37,744 nucleotides of DNA, taken from Paratractidigestivibacter sp963649365 (GTDB taxonomy: Bacteria > Actinomycetota > Coriobacteriia > Coriobacteriales > Atopobiaceae). Below are positions 17,809-25,062 of the stretch, piece after piece. Made by a program: the position numbers and the translations under genes. Numbering within the stretch: the first letter of the stretch is position 1; every line of letters starts with the position of its first letter. Location of the stretch: the NCBI GenBank assembly GCA_963649365.1, contig CAVJHQ010000012.1, forward strand, positions 1 to 37,744, given 5' to 3'. The notes beneath the pieces were generated by a model. That model searched no databases and was not told where the DNA came from. It saw only the letters and a program-made list of their open reading frames with translations.

Positions 17809-18659
17809 TCAGCGTTCTCTCTGCCGACCTGTTTCGTGCGAGGAAGACCCGCGAGCTGCTTATCGCGCCGCTCGTGGTGCTGCTCGCGTCGTGCTATGGG
17901 GCTCTTTCGTTGGTTATGTCCATTTCCGGTGCCGCCGCGCCCGCCTTTGTGTTGCTCACGCCGGGGTCCGGTCTTACGAACCCGACCGTCGCCCCTCCCA
18001 TAACGGCTTCCATCGGGGCGACCTGCCTGTCTGGCGGGCTTGTGCCCGTGGTCAGCTCTGTCGCGATCGCGTATTTCCTGCATAGGGGGCTTGCCTCGGG
18101 TTATGCGGGCGGACTCGTTTCTTCAGGTGTCGGTAGGGGAGTGCTTCTTGCCGAGGCCTTCGCTATGAGCGCGCTCATGAGCCTTGCCCTTCTCGTTGCC
18201 GGCTCGATACCCTACCTGGTCTGCTACGCACTTGGATGGATCCATGCGTCTCTGCAAACGGGGGCCGATGCGGGTGCGGCATGGTTTGCGTCGATGCTTC
18301 TCCATACGACTCTCTATTCGTATGTCGCCGGGTGCTTCGTTCTGCTTACTCGCGGGCTCTGGGCCGGAATCGCGTCGGCTGCGCTGCTTTCTTCCGGAGC
18401 TGCGGACATGCTCTTCTCCGCCATGCTCGGCGTCGTGGGCCTGCGGTCCTCGGCTGCAGAGACGATCCGGCTAGTGCTTCCCGACTCCATCGTGGAGGCT
18501 TTCTGCGCAGATGCGTTTGACCTGACGGCGAGATATGTTGGTGACGCGAGCCTACTCGCGGCGGCCACCCTAACGTACCTGGCCCTTATTGCTTTTGCCA
18601 CTGTGGTCAGCGTCGCGCTGAGCGGGAGGTGCGACTTGCTATGTCGGCGCTCTTCTTAA
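17802..18659 (+). CDS. ABC permease of the sensing arm
   Basis: The 285-residue integral membrane protein has about six hydrophobic segments (for example LIAPLVVLLASCYGALSLV, AEAFAMSALMSLALLVAG and LLAAATLTYLALIAFATVV). It overlaps the upstream ATPase gene by seven bases and the kinase gene by 19, with GAGGAGG before its ATG. Size and topology resemble LanE/LanG or BcrB-like permeases of antimicrobial-peptide immunity transporters. With a degenerate ATPase as partner it may be part of a peptide-sensing complex with the kinase, which itself has only one membrane helix. Confidence 0.78.
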   Translation: MLISVLSADLFRARKTRELLIAPLVVLLASCYGALSLVMSISGAAAPAFVLLTPGSGLTNPTVAPPITASIGATCLSGGLVPVVSSVAIAYFLHRGLASGYAGGLVSSGVGRGVLLAEAFAMSALMSLALLVAGSIPYLVCYALGWIHASLQTGADAGAAWFASMLLHTTLYSYVAGCFVLLTRGLWAGIASAALLSSGAADMLFSAMLGVVGLRSSAAETIRLVLPDSIVEAFCADAFDLTARYVGDASLLAAATLTYLALIAFATVVSVALSGRCDLLCRRSS

Positions 18660-19558
18660 TCTTCGCGTTTCTCCTCGGCTTTGCGCTTGCCGTGGCTTTG
18701 ATTGCGCGTGAGGGGAGAAGGGCCGCCTCCGCGCTTGAGCAGCGCGTGCCCGGGAGCTCTGAGAAAACCGCCGCTTACTTGCCGTTTCGTTTCTCGGAAC
18801 GCCTCGCTGCGGCCATCAACGCATCCCTGGACGAAGAGCGTAGCCTTACGCTTAAGGAGCGAAAGCGAAGCTCGGACCTTCTCAGAATGCTCTCCGATCT
18901 ATCTCATGACATTCGGACTCCTCTTGCCGCGGCAAGAGGCCACCTCCAGCTGGTCGGGATTGAGGACGGCGTCGGCGAATCCGGTTTAGATGCTGGTTCA
19001 ATCGGCCATATCAACGCGGCCCTTAACCGCATTGGCGCCACTTCGTCGATTCTCGACCAGATGCTCGACCTTACGCGCGCCTCTGACCCGGATAAGGCCT
19101 ACGACCTTGCGCCGACCTCCCTACTACCTGCGCTTTTGGGTGTGTTGGACAATCATGAGGCGGAGCTCTTGGCCTTGGAGCCGACGGTTTCCTTCGAGGA
19201 TGAGGCCGTTCAGGCCGAAGCGGACGCAACCGCCCTTGAACGAATCCTCGAGAACCTGGTCACCAATTCGATTCGGCATGGTAGTTCGGTCTTGAGATGC
19301 GTCGAGCGGCGGGAAGGGGCCAAAGTTCTTCTGGCCATATCGAACGAGGTTGCCGACCCCCGGTCAATCGACCCTTCGGCCTTGTTTGACCGGTTCTATC
19401 GGGCGGACTCTTCGCGCTCCGGCGACGGAACGGGCTTGGGCCTGGCGATAGCGAAAGCCCTTGCCGATGGAATGGGGATGGGGCTTGCCGCCGACCTGCA
19501 AGGGAACGTCATCACTTTTACGTTGGCCATGAATGCGGTGCGCACGCACGAGGCGTAA
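18641..19558 (+). CDS. Sensor histidine kinase with borrowed C-terminus
   Basis: The 305-residue kinase starts at ATG 18641, 11 bases after GGGAGG. It has a single N-terminal membrane helix (LFLIFAFLLGFALAVALI), no extracytoplasmic sensor domain, the phospho-acceptor His in LSDLSHDIRTPLAAARG (near residue 91), N-box NLVTNSIRH, F-box LFDRFYRADSSR and G2-box GTGLGLAIAK. Without a sensor domain it probably takes its signal from the adjoining ABC transporter, as BceS-type kinases do. Its last eight codons (NAVRTHEA plus stop) lie in repeat A and match the end of the transporter ATPase gene at 14168; the kinase's own original end was therefore lost on insertion. Confidence 0.9.
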   Translation: MSALFLIFAFLLGFALAVALIAREGRRAASALEQRVPGSSEKTAAYLPFRFSERLAAAINASLDEERSLTLKERKRSSDLLRMLSDLSHDIRTPLAAARGHLQLVGIEDGVGESGLDAGSIGHINAALNRIGATSSILDQMLDLTRASDPDKAYDLAPTSLLPALLGVLDNHEAELLALEPTVSFEDEAVQAEADATALERILENLVTNSIRHGSSVLRCVERREGAKVLLAISNEVADPRSIDPSALFDRFYRADSSRSGDGTGLGLAIAKALADGMGMGLAADLQGNVITFTLAMNAVRTHEA

Positions 19559-19566
19559 GGCGGGCT
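19535..19566 (+). repeat. Direct repeat A, right copy
   Basis: Identical over 32 bases to 14145-14176. Here it supplies the last codons and stop of the histidine kinase. Confidence 0.95.
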
Positions 19567-19577
19567 TCGCCGGCGCT

Positions 19578-19621
19578 CTTGGGGCGCCTTGCCGGGCTAC
19601 GAGAAGCCCGATTCCGTTGGC
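19578..19621 (+). repeat. Direct repeat B, right copy
   Basis: Identical over 44 bases to 14352-14395, only 11 bases after repeat A. This compact A-B order is probably the ancestral layout of the transporter ATPase 3' end. Confidence 0.95.
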
Positions 19622-19766
19622 CGCCCCGGCCCCCCGATTGCCTGCTGTCGGGCTCCGCTCCGTTCAGATAACTGGTTATCGGAATTGCGAGCAATAGGCG
19701 CCTCTTGCTTATTTACGCAGGTAGACGGCATAATTCGACGTGTGTTGTTGATTCGTAACAATAAAT

Positions 19767-19783
19767 CCTATTGTTTAGCTAGG
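19767..19783 (+). promoter_or_regulatory. Possible operator upstream of the binding-protein gene
   Basis: CCTATTGTTTAGCTAGG read on the minus strand matches 13 of 17 positions of the block at 11961-11977 in front of the transporter permeases. A TTGTTGA word precedes both sites (19745 and 11951). It lies in the 306-base gap before the binding-protein gene, which otherwise holds repeats A and B and no gene. A weak promoter (TTGTTG, 18 bases, TATTGT) may overlap. Confidence 0.45.
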
Positions 19784-19864
19784 AATTAAGTGCTTTACTC
19801 GTCCCTGCCATTACAGGAGCCCTTCAGACAAGGGCCAATCGAACGACGTTTAGGAGAGAACACC

Positions 19865-20764
19865 ATGGCATCCAGCATTTCCCGCAGGAACTTCCTCTTC
19901 GGCGCCTTTACCACGGCTGCCCTTACCGCCTCCGTCGCGCTCGGCGGCTGCAGCATCAGCGCCACCTCCGACGGCGGCTCCAGCTCCAGCAGCGACTCCT
20001 CCGCCAGCACCTCCGGCTACCGCACCCTCGACGAGATCAAGGAGTCCGGCAAGATCGTCATCGGCGTCTTCTCGGACAAGAGCCCCTTCGGCTACGTCGA
20101 CGAGAACGGCGAGTACCAGGGCTACGACGTCGAGCTTGCCCGCCAGATTGGCACCGACCTGGGCGTCGACGTCGAGTTCGTCTCCACCGAGGCCGCCAAC
20201 CGCGTCGAGTACCTCGAGACCAACAAGGTCGACGTCATTCTCGCCAACTTCACCGTGACCGAGGAGCGCGCCGAGAAGGTCGACTTCGCCGAGCCCTACA
20301 TGAACGTCGCGCTCGGCGTCGTCTCGCACAAGGACAACGTCGTCACCGACCTCTCCCAGGTGGGCGACCGCACCGTCATCGTGATCTCCGGCACCACCGC
20401 CGAGACCTACCTCACCGAGCACAACCCCGAACTCAAGCTCGAGAAGTACGACACCTACGCCGCCGCCAAGACCGCCTTCGAGAACAACAAGGACGCCGTC
20501 TGGGCCAACGACAACACCGAGGTCATCGCCTTCGCCAAGTCTTCCGGCAGCGACGAGTACGTCGTGGGCATCGAGGAGCTCGGCGACAAGGACACCATCG
20601 CCCCGGCCGTGGCCAAGGGCAACTCCGAGCTGCTCGACTGGGTAAACGACGAGCTCTACACCCTCGGCGGCAAGAAGTTCTTCCACTCCGACTACGAGAA
20701 GACCCTGCTGGAGACCTACGGCGCCGACTACGAGGACACCCTCGTCGTGGAGCCGACCAAGTAA
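19865..20764 (+). CDS. Amino-acid ABC transporter substrate-binding lipoprotein
   Basis: The 299-residue family 3 solute-binding protein starts at the ATG after AGGAGAG. The signal has a twin-arginine look (SRRNFLFGAF), a hydrophobic stretch and a lipobox ending in LGGC, so it is likely exported folded or by Sec and lipid-anchored. The mature part has a Ser-rich linker, then the family core GKIVIGVFSDKSPFGYVDENG, YDVELARQIG, VDVILANFTVTEERAEKVDF and WVNDELYTLG. It should deliver a polar amino acid to the permeases at 12017 and 12657, from which the inserted module separates it. Confidence 0.93.
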   Translation: MASSISRRNFLFGAFTTAALTASVALGGCSISATSDGGSSSSSDSSASTSGYRTLDEIKESGKIVIGVFSDKSPFGYVDENGEYQGYDVELARQIGTDLGVDVEFVSTEAANRVEYLETNKVDVILANFTVTEERAEKVDFAEPYMNVALGVVSHKDNVVTDLSQVGDRTVIVISGTTAETYLTEHNPELKLEKYDTYAAAKTAFENNKDAVWANDNTEVIAFAKSSGSDEYVVGIEELGDKDTIAPAVAKGNSELLDWVNDELYTLGGKKFFHSDYEKTLLETYGADYEDTLVVEPTK

Positions 20765-20789
20765 GCCGCCTGCGGGACAGTAGCGCTGA

Positions 20790-20869
20790 GCGGAAACGCG
20801 CGCAGCGGTAGCACGCGAGGAGCGTAAACGCGCGCAGGACGGTAACGCGCTGGGCGGAAACGCGCGCAG
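20790..20869. repeat. Imperfect 32-bp tandem repeat
   Basis: The block GCGKAAACGCGCGCAG occurs at 20790, 20822 and 20854, exactly 32 bases apart, with similar sequence between (CGGTARCRCGCKNGG-like). It lies after the binding-protein gene and before a hairpin at 20881. Confidence 0.7.
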
Positions 20870-20880
20870 CCTTACCATCA

Positions 20881-20911
20881 GCGGGCCGGTGCCTTACGGG
20901 CGCCGGCCCGC
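20881..20911 (+). terminator. Hairpin terminator after the binding-protein gene
   Basis: A 13-bp stem with one G:U pair (20881-20893 with 20899-20911) and loop TTACG. There is no good T-run. A TAAAAT box follows at about 20918 and may be the -10 of the PHP gene. Confidence 0.6.
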
Positions 20912-20958
20912 GCCGCGTTAAAATGGTCGGCGATAAACCGTCTGTGGAAAGGCTATCT

Positions 20959-21744
20959 ATGATCCGCATCGCCTGCGACGTGCATACGCACACGCTCTTC
21001 TCTCGCCATGCCTACTCGACCGTGGAGGAGGACGTTCGCGCGGCGTCGGCGCAGGGTTTGGAGCTTCTTGGCATCACCGACCACTTCTCGTGCATGCTCT
21101 TCGAGCAGCAGACGCTCAAGAACTTCCAGTACTTCATTAACATGGGCGTCTGGCCGCGCGAGTGGATGGGCGTGCGCCTGCTCCACGGTTGTGAGGCGGA
21201 CATCGTCGACGTGGAAGGCCGCCTTTTCGGTTGGGACATCCCCGTGACGGAGAACATCACCGAGGAGCGCCGCCGCGAATCCACCCTCAAGGAGAAGTGC
21301 TTCGCCGCGTGCGATTATGTGATCGCGAGCATCCATCGCAACGATTTCTGCGCCGCGGCCACGCGCGCGCAGAACACGCAGATGTATATCAACGCGCTGC
21401 AGGACCCCAAGGTCCTCATCCTCGGTCACGTGGGGCGCTCGGGCGTCGACTTCGAGCTCGATCCCGTGCTTGAGGCGGCCCGCGACCTGGGCAAGCTCAT
21501 CGAGATCAACGAGTCGAGCATCGCCGAGCCTGTGAAGGCGAAGAAGTCCCTGGGGCGCTGCGAGGAGGTAGCCCGGCGCTGCGCCGAGCTCGGATGCATG
21601 ATCAGCTTCGGCTCCGACGCCCACATCGCGCCCGCCGTCGGGCGCTACGCGCACACCAAGCGGCTGCTCGAACAGATCGACTTCCCCAAGGATCTCGTTG
21701 CCTGCTCAAGCGCAGAGAAGTTCCTCTCGCTCCTGCCCCAGTGA
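20959..21744 (+). CDS. PHP-domain phosphoesterase, YcdX-like
   Basis: The 261-residue protein starts at MIRIACDVHTHT (after GGAAAGG); an ATG 12 codons earlier lies on the likely promoter. Metal ligands of the PHP fold are visible in order: DVHTH, GITDH, GCEAD, SIHRND, LGHVGR and a final SDAH. This set and length match the YcdX-type stand-alone phosphatases rather than polymerase PHP domains or histidinol phosphatase. Substrate is unknown. Its TGA stop is the first three bases of a long inverted and tandem repeat element that separates it from the convergent exonuclease III gene. Confidence 0.85.
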   Translation: MIRIACDVHTHTLFSRHAYSTVEEDVRAASAQGLELLGITDHFSCMLFEQQTLKNFQYFINMGVWPREWMGVRLLHGCEADIVDVEGRLFGWDIPVTENITEERRRESTLKEKCFAACDYVIASIHRNDFCAAATRAQNTQMYINALQDPKVLILGHVGRSGVDFELDPVLEAARDLGKLIEINESSIAEPVKAKKSLGRCEEVARRCAELGCMISFGSDAHIAPAVGRYAHTKRLLEQIDFPKDLVACSSAEKFLSLLPQ

Positions 21745-22042
21745 CCGGTTTGAAGTGACTGATTTGGGGACGTTGGTTGCAGCTCTCAAATGACTAATTT
21801 GGGGACGTTGGTTTAAGCTCTCAAATGAGAGCTGCAACCAACGTCCCCAAAATCCTCAAATGACGGCTGCAACCAACGTCCCCAAAATCCTCAAATGACG
21901 GCTGCAACCAACGTCCCCAAAATCCTCAAATGACGGCTGCAACCAACGTCCCCAAAATCCTCAAATGACGGCTGCAACCAACGTCCCCAAAATCCTCAAA
22001 TGACGGCTGCAACCAACGTCCCCAAACCGGTCAAACCGGTCA
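21742..22042. repeat. 301-bp element: terminal inverted repeats around a 35-bp tandem array
   Basis: Ends TGACCGGTTTGA (21742-21753) and TCAAACCGGTCA (22031-22042) are perfect inverted repeats. Inside, two inverted units lie on the left, a palindromic centre AGCTCTC-AAAT-GAGAGCT lies at 21816-21833, and six direct units start at 21821, 21856, 21891, 21926, 21961 and 21996 (the last cut to 31 bases). Units share the core CAACCAACGTCCCCAAA and are nearly identical without spacers, so this is not CRISPR. The first and last three bases are the stop codons of the two convergent genes. It may act as a terminator. Confidence 0.9.
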
Positions 22043-22822
22043 GAGGCGGATGCGGAGCTCGACGGGGCAGTGGTCGCTGCCGAAGACCTCGTCGTGAATG
22101 CTGGCGTCGATTACGCGGTCGGCCACGGCGTCGCTCACCAGGAAGTAGTCGATGCGCCAACCGGCGTTGTTCTTGCGCGCGTTGAAGCGGTAGCTCCACC
22201 AGCTGTACGCGCCCGTGAGGTCGGGGTGCTGCGCGCGGAACGTGTCGGTAAAGCCCGCGTCCAGAAGCGCCCCGAAGCTCGCGCGCTCCTCGTCCGAGAA
22301 CCCGGCGTTGCCACGGTTGCTCTTGGGGTTCTTGAGGTCGATCTCCTCGTGAGCGACGTTGAAGTCGCCGCAGGTCACGACTGGTTTTTGCTCGGCGAGG
22401 CCGCGCAGAAACTCGCGGTAGGCGCCGTCCCACTCGAGCCGCTCGTCCAAGCGGGCGAGCTCGTTCTTCGCGTTCGGCGTGTAGACGTTCACGAACCAGT
22501 AGCGGTCGAACTCAAGCGCGCACACGCGCCCCTCGTCGTCGGCGCAGGGGCAGCCGATCTGCCGCACGACCTGCAGCGGCTCCTCTCGCGAGAAGACCGC
22601 CGTGCCCGAGTAGCCCTTGCGCTCGGCGTAGCTCCACGTCTGCACGTAGCCGGGCAGCTCGAGCGCGAGCTGGCCCTCCTGGAGCTTGGTCTCCTGCAGC
22701 GCGAACACGTCGGCGTCGAGCGCGCGGAAAACGTCCTCAAAGCTCGGGTCCTTCTTTACGACGGCGCGCAGGCCGTTCACGTTCCAAGAAACAAATCGCA
22801 GCTCGCGGGCATCGTCGCTCAT
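22040..22822 (-). CDS. xth: Exodeoxyribonuclease III
   Basis: The 260-residue AP endonuclease/3'-exonuclease works in base-excision repair. Motifs are FVSWNVNGLRA, ALQETKL (metal Glu), VYTPNAKNE, CGDFNVAHEEIDLKNPKSN, YSWWSYR, WRIDYFLVS and the catalytic C-terminal GSDHCPVEL. The length is standard. The start follows AAAGGA by seven bases. Its TGA stop is formed by the right end of the repeat element at 21742-22042. Confidence 0.95.
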   Translation of the reverse strand: MSDDARELRFVSWNVNGLRAVVKKDPSFEDVFRALDADVFALQETKLQEGQLALELPGYVQTWSYAERKGYSGTAVFSREEPLQVVRQIGCPCADDEGRVCALEFDRYWFVNVYTPNAKNELARLDERLEWDGAYREFLRGLAEQKPVVTCGDFNVAHEEIDLKNPKSNRGNAGFSDEERASFGALLDAGFTDTFRAQHPDLTGAYSWWSYRFNARKNNAGWRIDYFLVSDAVADRVIDASIHDEVFGSDHCPVELRIRL

Positions 22823-22900
22823 GATAGGGTCCTTTTCGTCGGCTGGGGTCTCGGGACGCGCACGGTCAGGGCCGGCATTGCCGCGCGCCCGCGCACCAGC

Positions 22901-23848
22901 TTACCCGATGGTGATGTATCCGTCCCAGCCGGCCGGCCCCTGCGGCCCGCCCGTGCTCGAGCCGAAGACGAACTCGCGCAGCAGCGGCAGGTCGCGCACG
23001 GCCTGGTCCCAGCCCATCTGGTAAGAAGCGCGCAGCTTGGCCTGGTTCACGGTCGAGCTGCTCACCGGCATCTGGTCCGGGTAGATGATCAGGCACCGGC
23101 CGTCGTCGGCGAGCTTCTCCACGCGCTCAAGCTCGGCGTTGTAGCGCTCCCACCTGGTAAGAAGCGCCTTGCGCAGGTACGGGTACTCGTGGGCCGCCCG
23201 CTTGATGACCTCGGACTCCGCGGCGTTCGGCTTGGTCTTGCGGTACCCGCGCGGCCTCGTGGCCAAAAAGACGAACTTCTCGTAGCCGGCCGCCTCCGCG
23301 ATGCACACGGGGATGCCCGCGCCCTCGCCGAGCCCGCCGTCGTAGAACACGCGCCCGTCGACAGGCTTGGGCTTCATCGCGCCCGGGAGGGTCGAGCTCG
23401 CGCGCACAAGGTCCATCAGCCGGTAGACGTCGGTCATGTCGCTCTTGGAAAAGCGCAGCGTGCGCCCGGTGTCGCGCTCGAAGGCCTGGATGCCGCAGTC
23501 CGCGGGATTGGCGCAGAAGGTCTCCCAGTCGAAGGGGAGGCGGCCCGACTCGACGGCGCCGGCGTAGAGCGCGTCGGCGTTGAAGTAGCCGTTGCCGTGA
23601 GCGAGCGAGGCGAGTCCGACGTTGCCGCGGGTCCAGTCGTCTCCGCCGAAGGCGGCACGGGTGCGGTACTGGTCGCGCGTCAGGTAGTCGACGGTGTTGC
23701 TCGCGCCCGCCGAGAGCCCGCACACGTAGTCGAAGTAGATTCCGTTGGAAAGAAGCACGTTGGCCATGGCGGCCGTGTACCCCGCGCGGTTGCCGCCGCC
23801 CTCGAAGACGAGCGCGCAACCGAAGACGTTGCTTTCGAGCTTCTCCAT
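22901..23848 (-). CDS. Patatin-like phospholipase
   Basis: The 315-residue serine hydrolase has the oxyanion loop FEGGGNRAGYTAAM, the nucleophile elbow GLSAGAS (GxSxG) and the catalytic Asp in DGGLGEG, the Ser-Asp dyad of the patatin family. Length and a helical C-terminus resemble the bacterial YjjU-type group. It probably acts on lipids at the membrane; no signal peptide is seen. The ATG at 23848 has a weak GGGA ribosome site; a TTG seven codons upstream is the alternative. Two exact copies of the word GGTAAGAAGCGC (23020 and 23156) lie in the gene in different reading frames. The sirtuin gene diverges from it. Confidence 0.88.
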   Translation of the reverse strand: MEKLESNVFGCALVFEGGGNRAGYTAAMANVLLSNGIYFDYVCGLSAGASNTVDYLTRDQYRTRAAFGGDDWTRGNVGLASLAHGNGYFNADALYAGAVESGRLPFDWETFCANPADCGIQAFERDTGRTLRFSKSDMTDVYRLMDLVRASSTLPGAMKPKPVDGRVFYDGGLGEGAGIPVCIAEAAGYEKFVFLATRPRGYRKTKPNAAESEVIKRAAHEYPYLRKALLTRWERYNAELERVEKLADDGRCLIIYPDQMPVSSSTVNQAKLRASYQMGWDQAVRDLPLLREFVFGSSTGGPQGPAGWDGYITIG

Positions 23849-23975
23849 AACCGTTCCCAATCGTTCCAAGCTTGTTTTGAATCCGAGTCAATAAACGAGT
23901 ATGTACCCAAATCGTGCTCGGCGGCCCCGAAGCGCGGCCTATACTTCAGGCAAAACCCACGTAAGGAGGCACTCA

Positions 23976-24728
23976 GTGACGCGCGCAATCACCGACCCTG
24001 TGGAGGCTGCGGCCCAGCTCAAGGCACTTATCGACGAAGCGAAGAACGTCGTGTTCTTTGGCGGGGCGGGCGTCTCGACGGCGAGCGGCATCCCCGATTT
24101 CCGCAGCGAGGACGGCTTGTATCATCAACACTTCAAGTATTCTCCCGAGACTATGCTCGGTCACCGCTTCTTTTGCGACCACACGGCCGAGTTCTACGAG
24201 TTCTACCGCGAGCGCATGATCGCGCGCGACGCCGAGCCCTGCCAGGCGCACAGGAAGCTCGCCGAGCTCGAGGCGGCGGGCAAGCTCTCGGCGGTGGTCA
24301 CCCAGAACATCGACGGCCTGCACCAGGCCGCGGGCTCAAAGAAGGTCTACGAGCTGCACGGCTCGGTCCACCGCAACATCTGCCAGCGCTGCGGGGCGGT
24401 CTACGACGCCGACTGGATCCTCGCGCGCGAGCACGAGGACGCGCTGGGCGTGCCGCATTGCCCCGAGTGCGGCGGCCTCATCAAGCCGGACGTGGTCCTG
24501 TACGGCGAGAGCCTCGACGAGCCGACCCTGGTCGGAGCCGCCAACGCCATCGCCGCCGCCGACCTGCTCATCATCGGCGGGACCTCGCTCGTGGTGTACC
24601 CGGCCGCGGGCCTCGTGCAGTATTTCCGCGGCAACAAGATAGCCATCGTCAACAAGCAGCCCACGCCGCAGGACGGGTCGGCCGACCTTCTCTGCGCCTG
24701 CGACATCGCCCGCGCGTTCGATTTCTAG
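23976..24728 (+). CDS. NAD-dependent protein deacylase (sirtuin)
   Basis: The 250-residue Sir2 family protein starts at GTG, six bases after AAGGAGG. It has GGAGVSTASGIPDFRS (NAD site), TQNIDGLH, the catalytic His in YELHGSV, a zinc ribbon with two Cys pairs (CQRCG and CPECGG), and GTSLVVYPAAGLV. It removes acetyl or other acyl groups from lysines, for example on acetyl-CoA synthetase. The type (CobB or otherwise) is not decided. A palindromic element follows 32 bases after the stop. Confidence 0.93.
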   Translation: MTRAITDPVEAAAQLKALIDEAKNVVFFGGAGVSTASGIPDFRSEDGLYHQHFKYSPETMLGHRFFCDHTAEFYEFYRERMIARDAEPCQAHRKLAELEAAGKLSAVVTQNIDGLHQAAGSKKVYELHGSVHRNICQRCGAVYDADWILAREHEDALGVPHCPECGGLIKPDVVLYGESLDEPTLVGAANAIAAADLLIIGGTSLVVYPAAGLVQYFRGNKIAIVNKQPTPQDGSADLLCACDIARAFDF

Positions 24729-24759
24729 CCGTTGCCGCCAGCGCGGCCCTTCTCGCCGG

Positions 24760-24871
24760 CGCCCCTCCGAGTTCGGAAGGCTTCCAAACTCGAAACGGTA
24801 CCGTTCGCCGGTAAATACCGACCGTTTGCGGCTCCTCTGGAGTTTGGAAGCCTTCCGAACTCGGAGGGGCG
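24760..24871. repeat. Palindromic element with 31-bp perfect arms (GGAAGGCTTCC family)
   Basis: Arms 24761-24791 and 24840-24870 are perfectly complementary, with one more pair outside. An inner palindrome AAACGGT/ACCGTTT lies at 24793-24827. The arm core GTTCGGAAGGCTTCCAAA recurs at 37052-37069 and, inverted, near 37157-37178, which defines a dispersed family. It may terminate transcription of the sirtuin gene. Confidence 0.85.
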
Positions 24872-24901
24872 GCGCGGCGGGGAGGTGCGGGCGCGGGCGG
24901 G

Positions 24902-24907
24902 TACAAT
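24902..24907 (+). promoter_or_regulatory. Possible -10 box (TACAAT) of the folate operon
   Basis: TACAAT stands in a GC-rich surround 156 bases upstream of the folate gene's ATG. No clear -35 is seen. The leader holds a C-rich tandem repeat (GTGCGCTCGCCGCCCGCCCG at 24919 and 24943). Confidence 0.4.
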
Positions 24908-25062
24908 GAAGGTCCGGTGTGCGCTCGCCGCCCGCCCGCTCGGTGCGCTCGCCGCCCGCCCGGCCGCTCGGCCCCCGCGAGCTCGCTGCGGCCCCCGCGC
25001 CCGCCGCCCGCTCGGCGCGGCCACGCGCTTCTTCACAAGTCCCGAACCATGGGAGGACGTTC

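Larger units (their letters stand above)
14396..19534. mobile_element. Inserted accessory module: peptide/ABC arm plus ABC/two-component arm
   Basis: This segment lies between two copies of repeats A and B and separates an amino-acid ABC transporter from its binding-protein gene. It holds three leftward genes (peptide, ATPase, permease) and four rightward genes (regulator, ATPase, permease, kinase). Its base composition and codon choice (more TTG, CTT, CGG, ATA, AGA) are less GC-biased than the flanks. No integrase or transposase is present, so the mechanism (homologous recombination, or capture at a gene 3' end) is unknown. Confidence 0.75.

Noticed and set aside
14396..19534. An integrative conjugative element or prophage remnant
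   Set aside because: No integrase, relaxase, transposase or phage gene is present; only the repeats and gene content suggest insertion.
21821..22026. Regular repeats that look like a CRISPR array
   Set aside because: Units of 35 bases abut without spacers, part of the array is inverted, and no cas genes are present.
24919..25062. N-terminal extension of the folate fusion from 24919
   Set aside because: The segment is a C-rich repeat with no ribosome site; the ATG at 25063 has a strong one and matches the family start.
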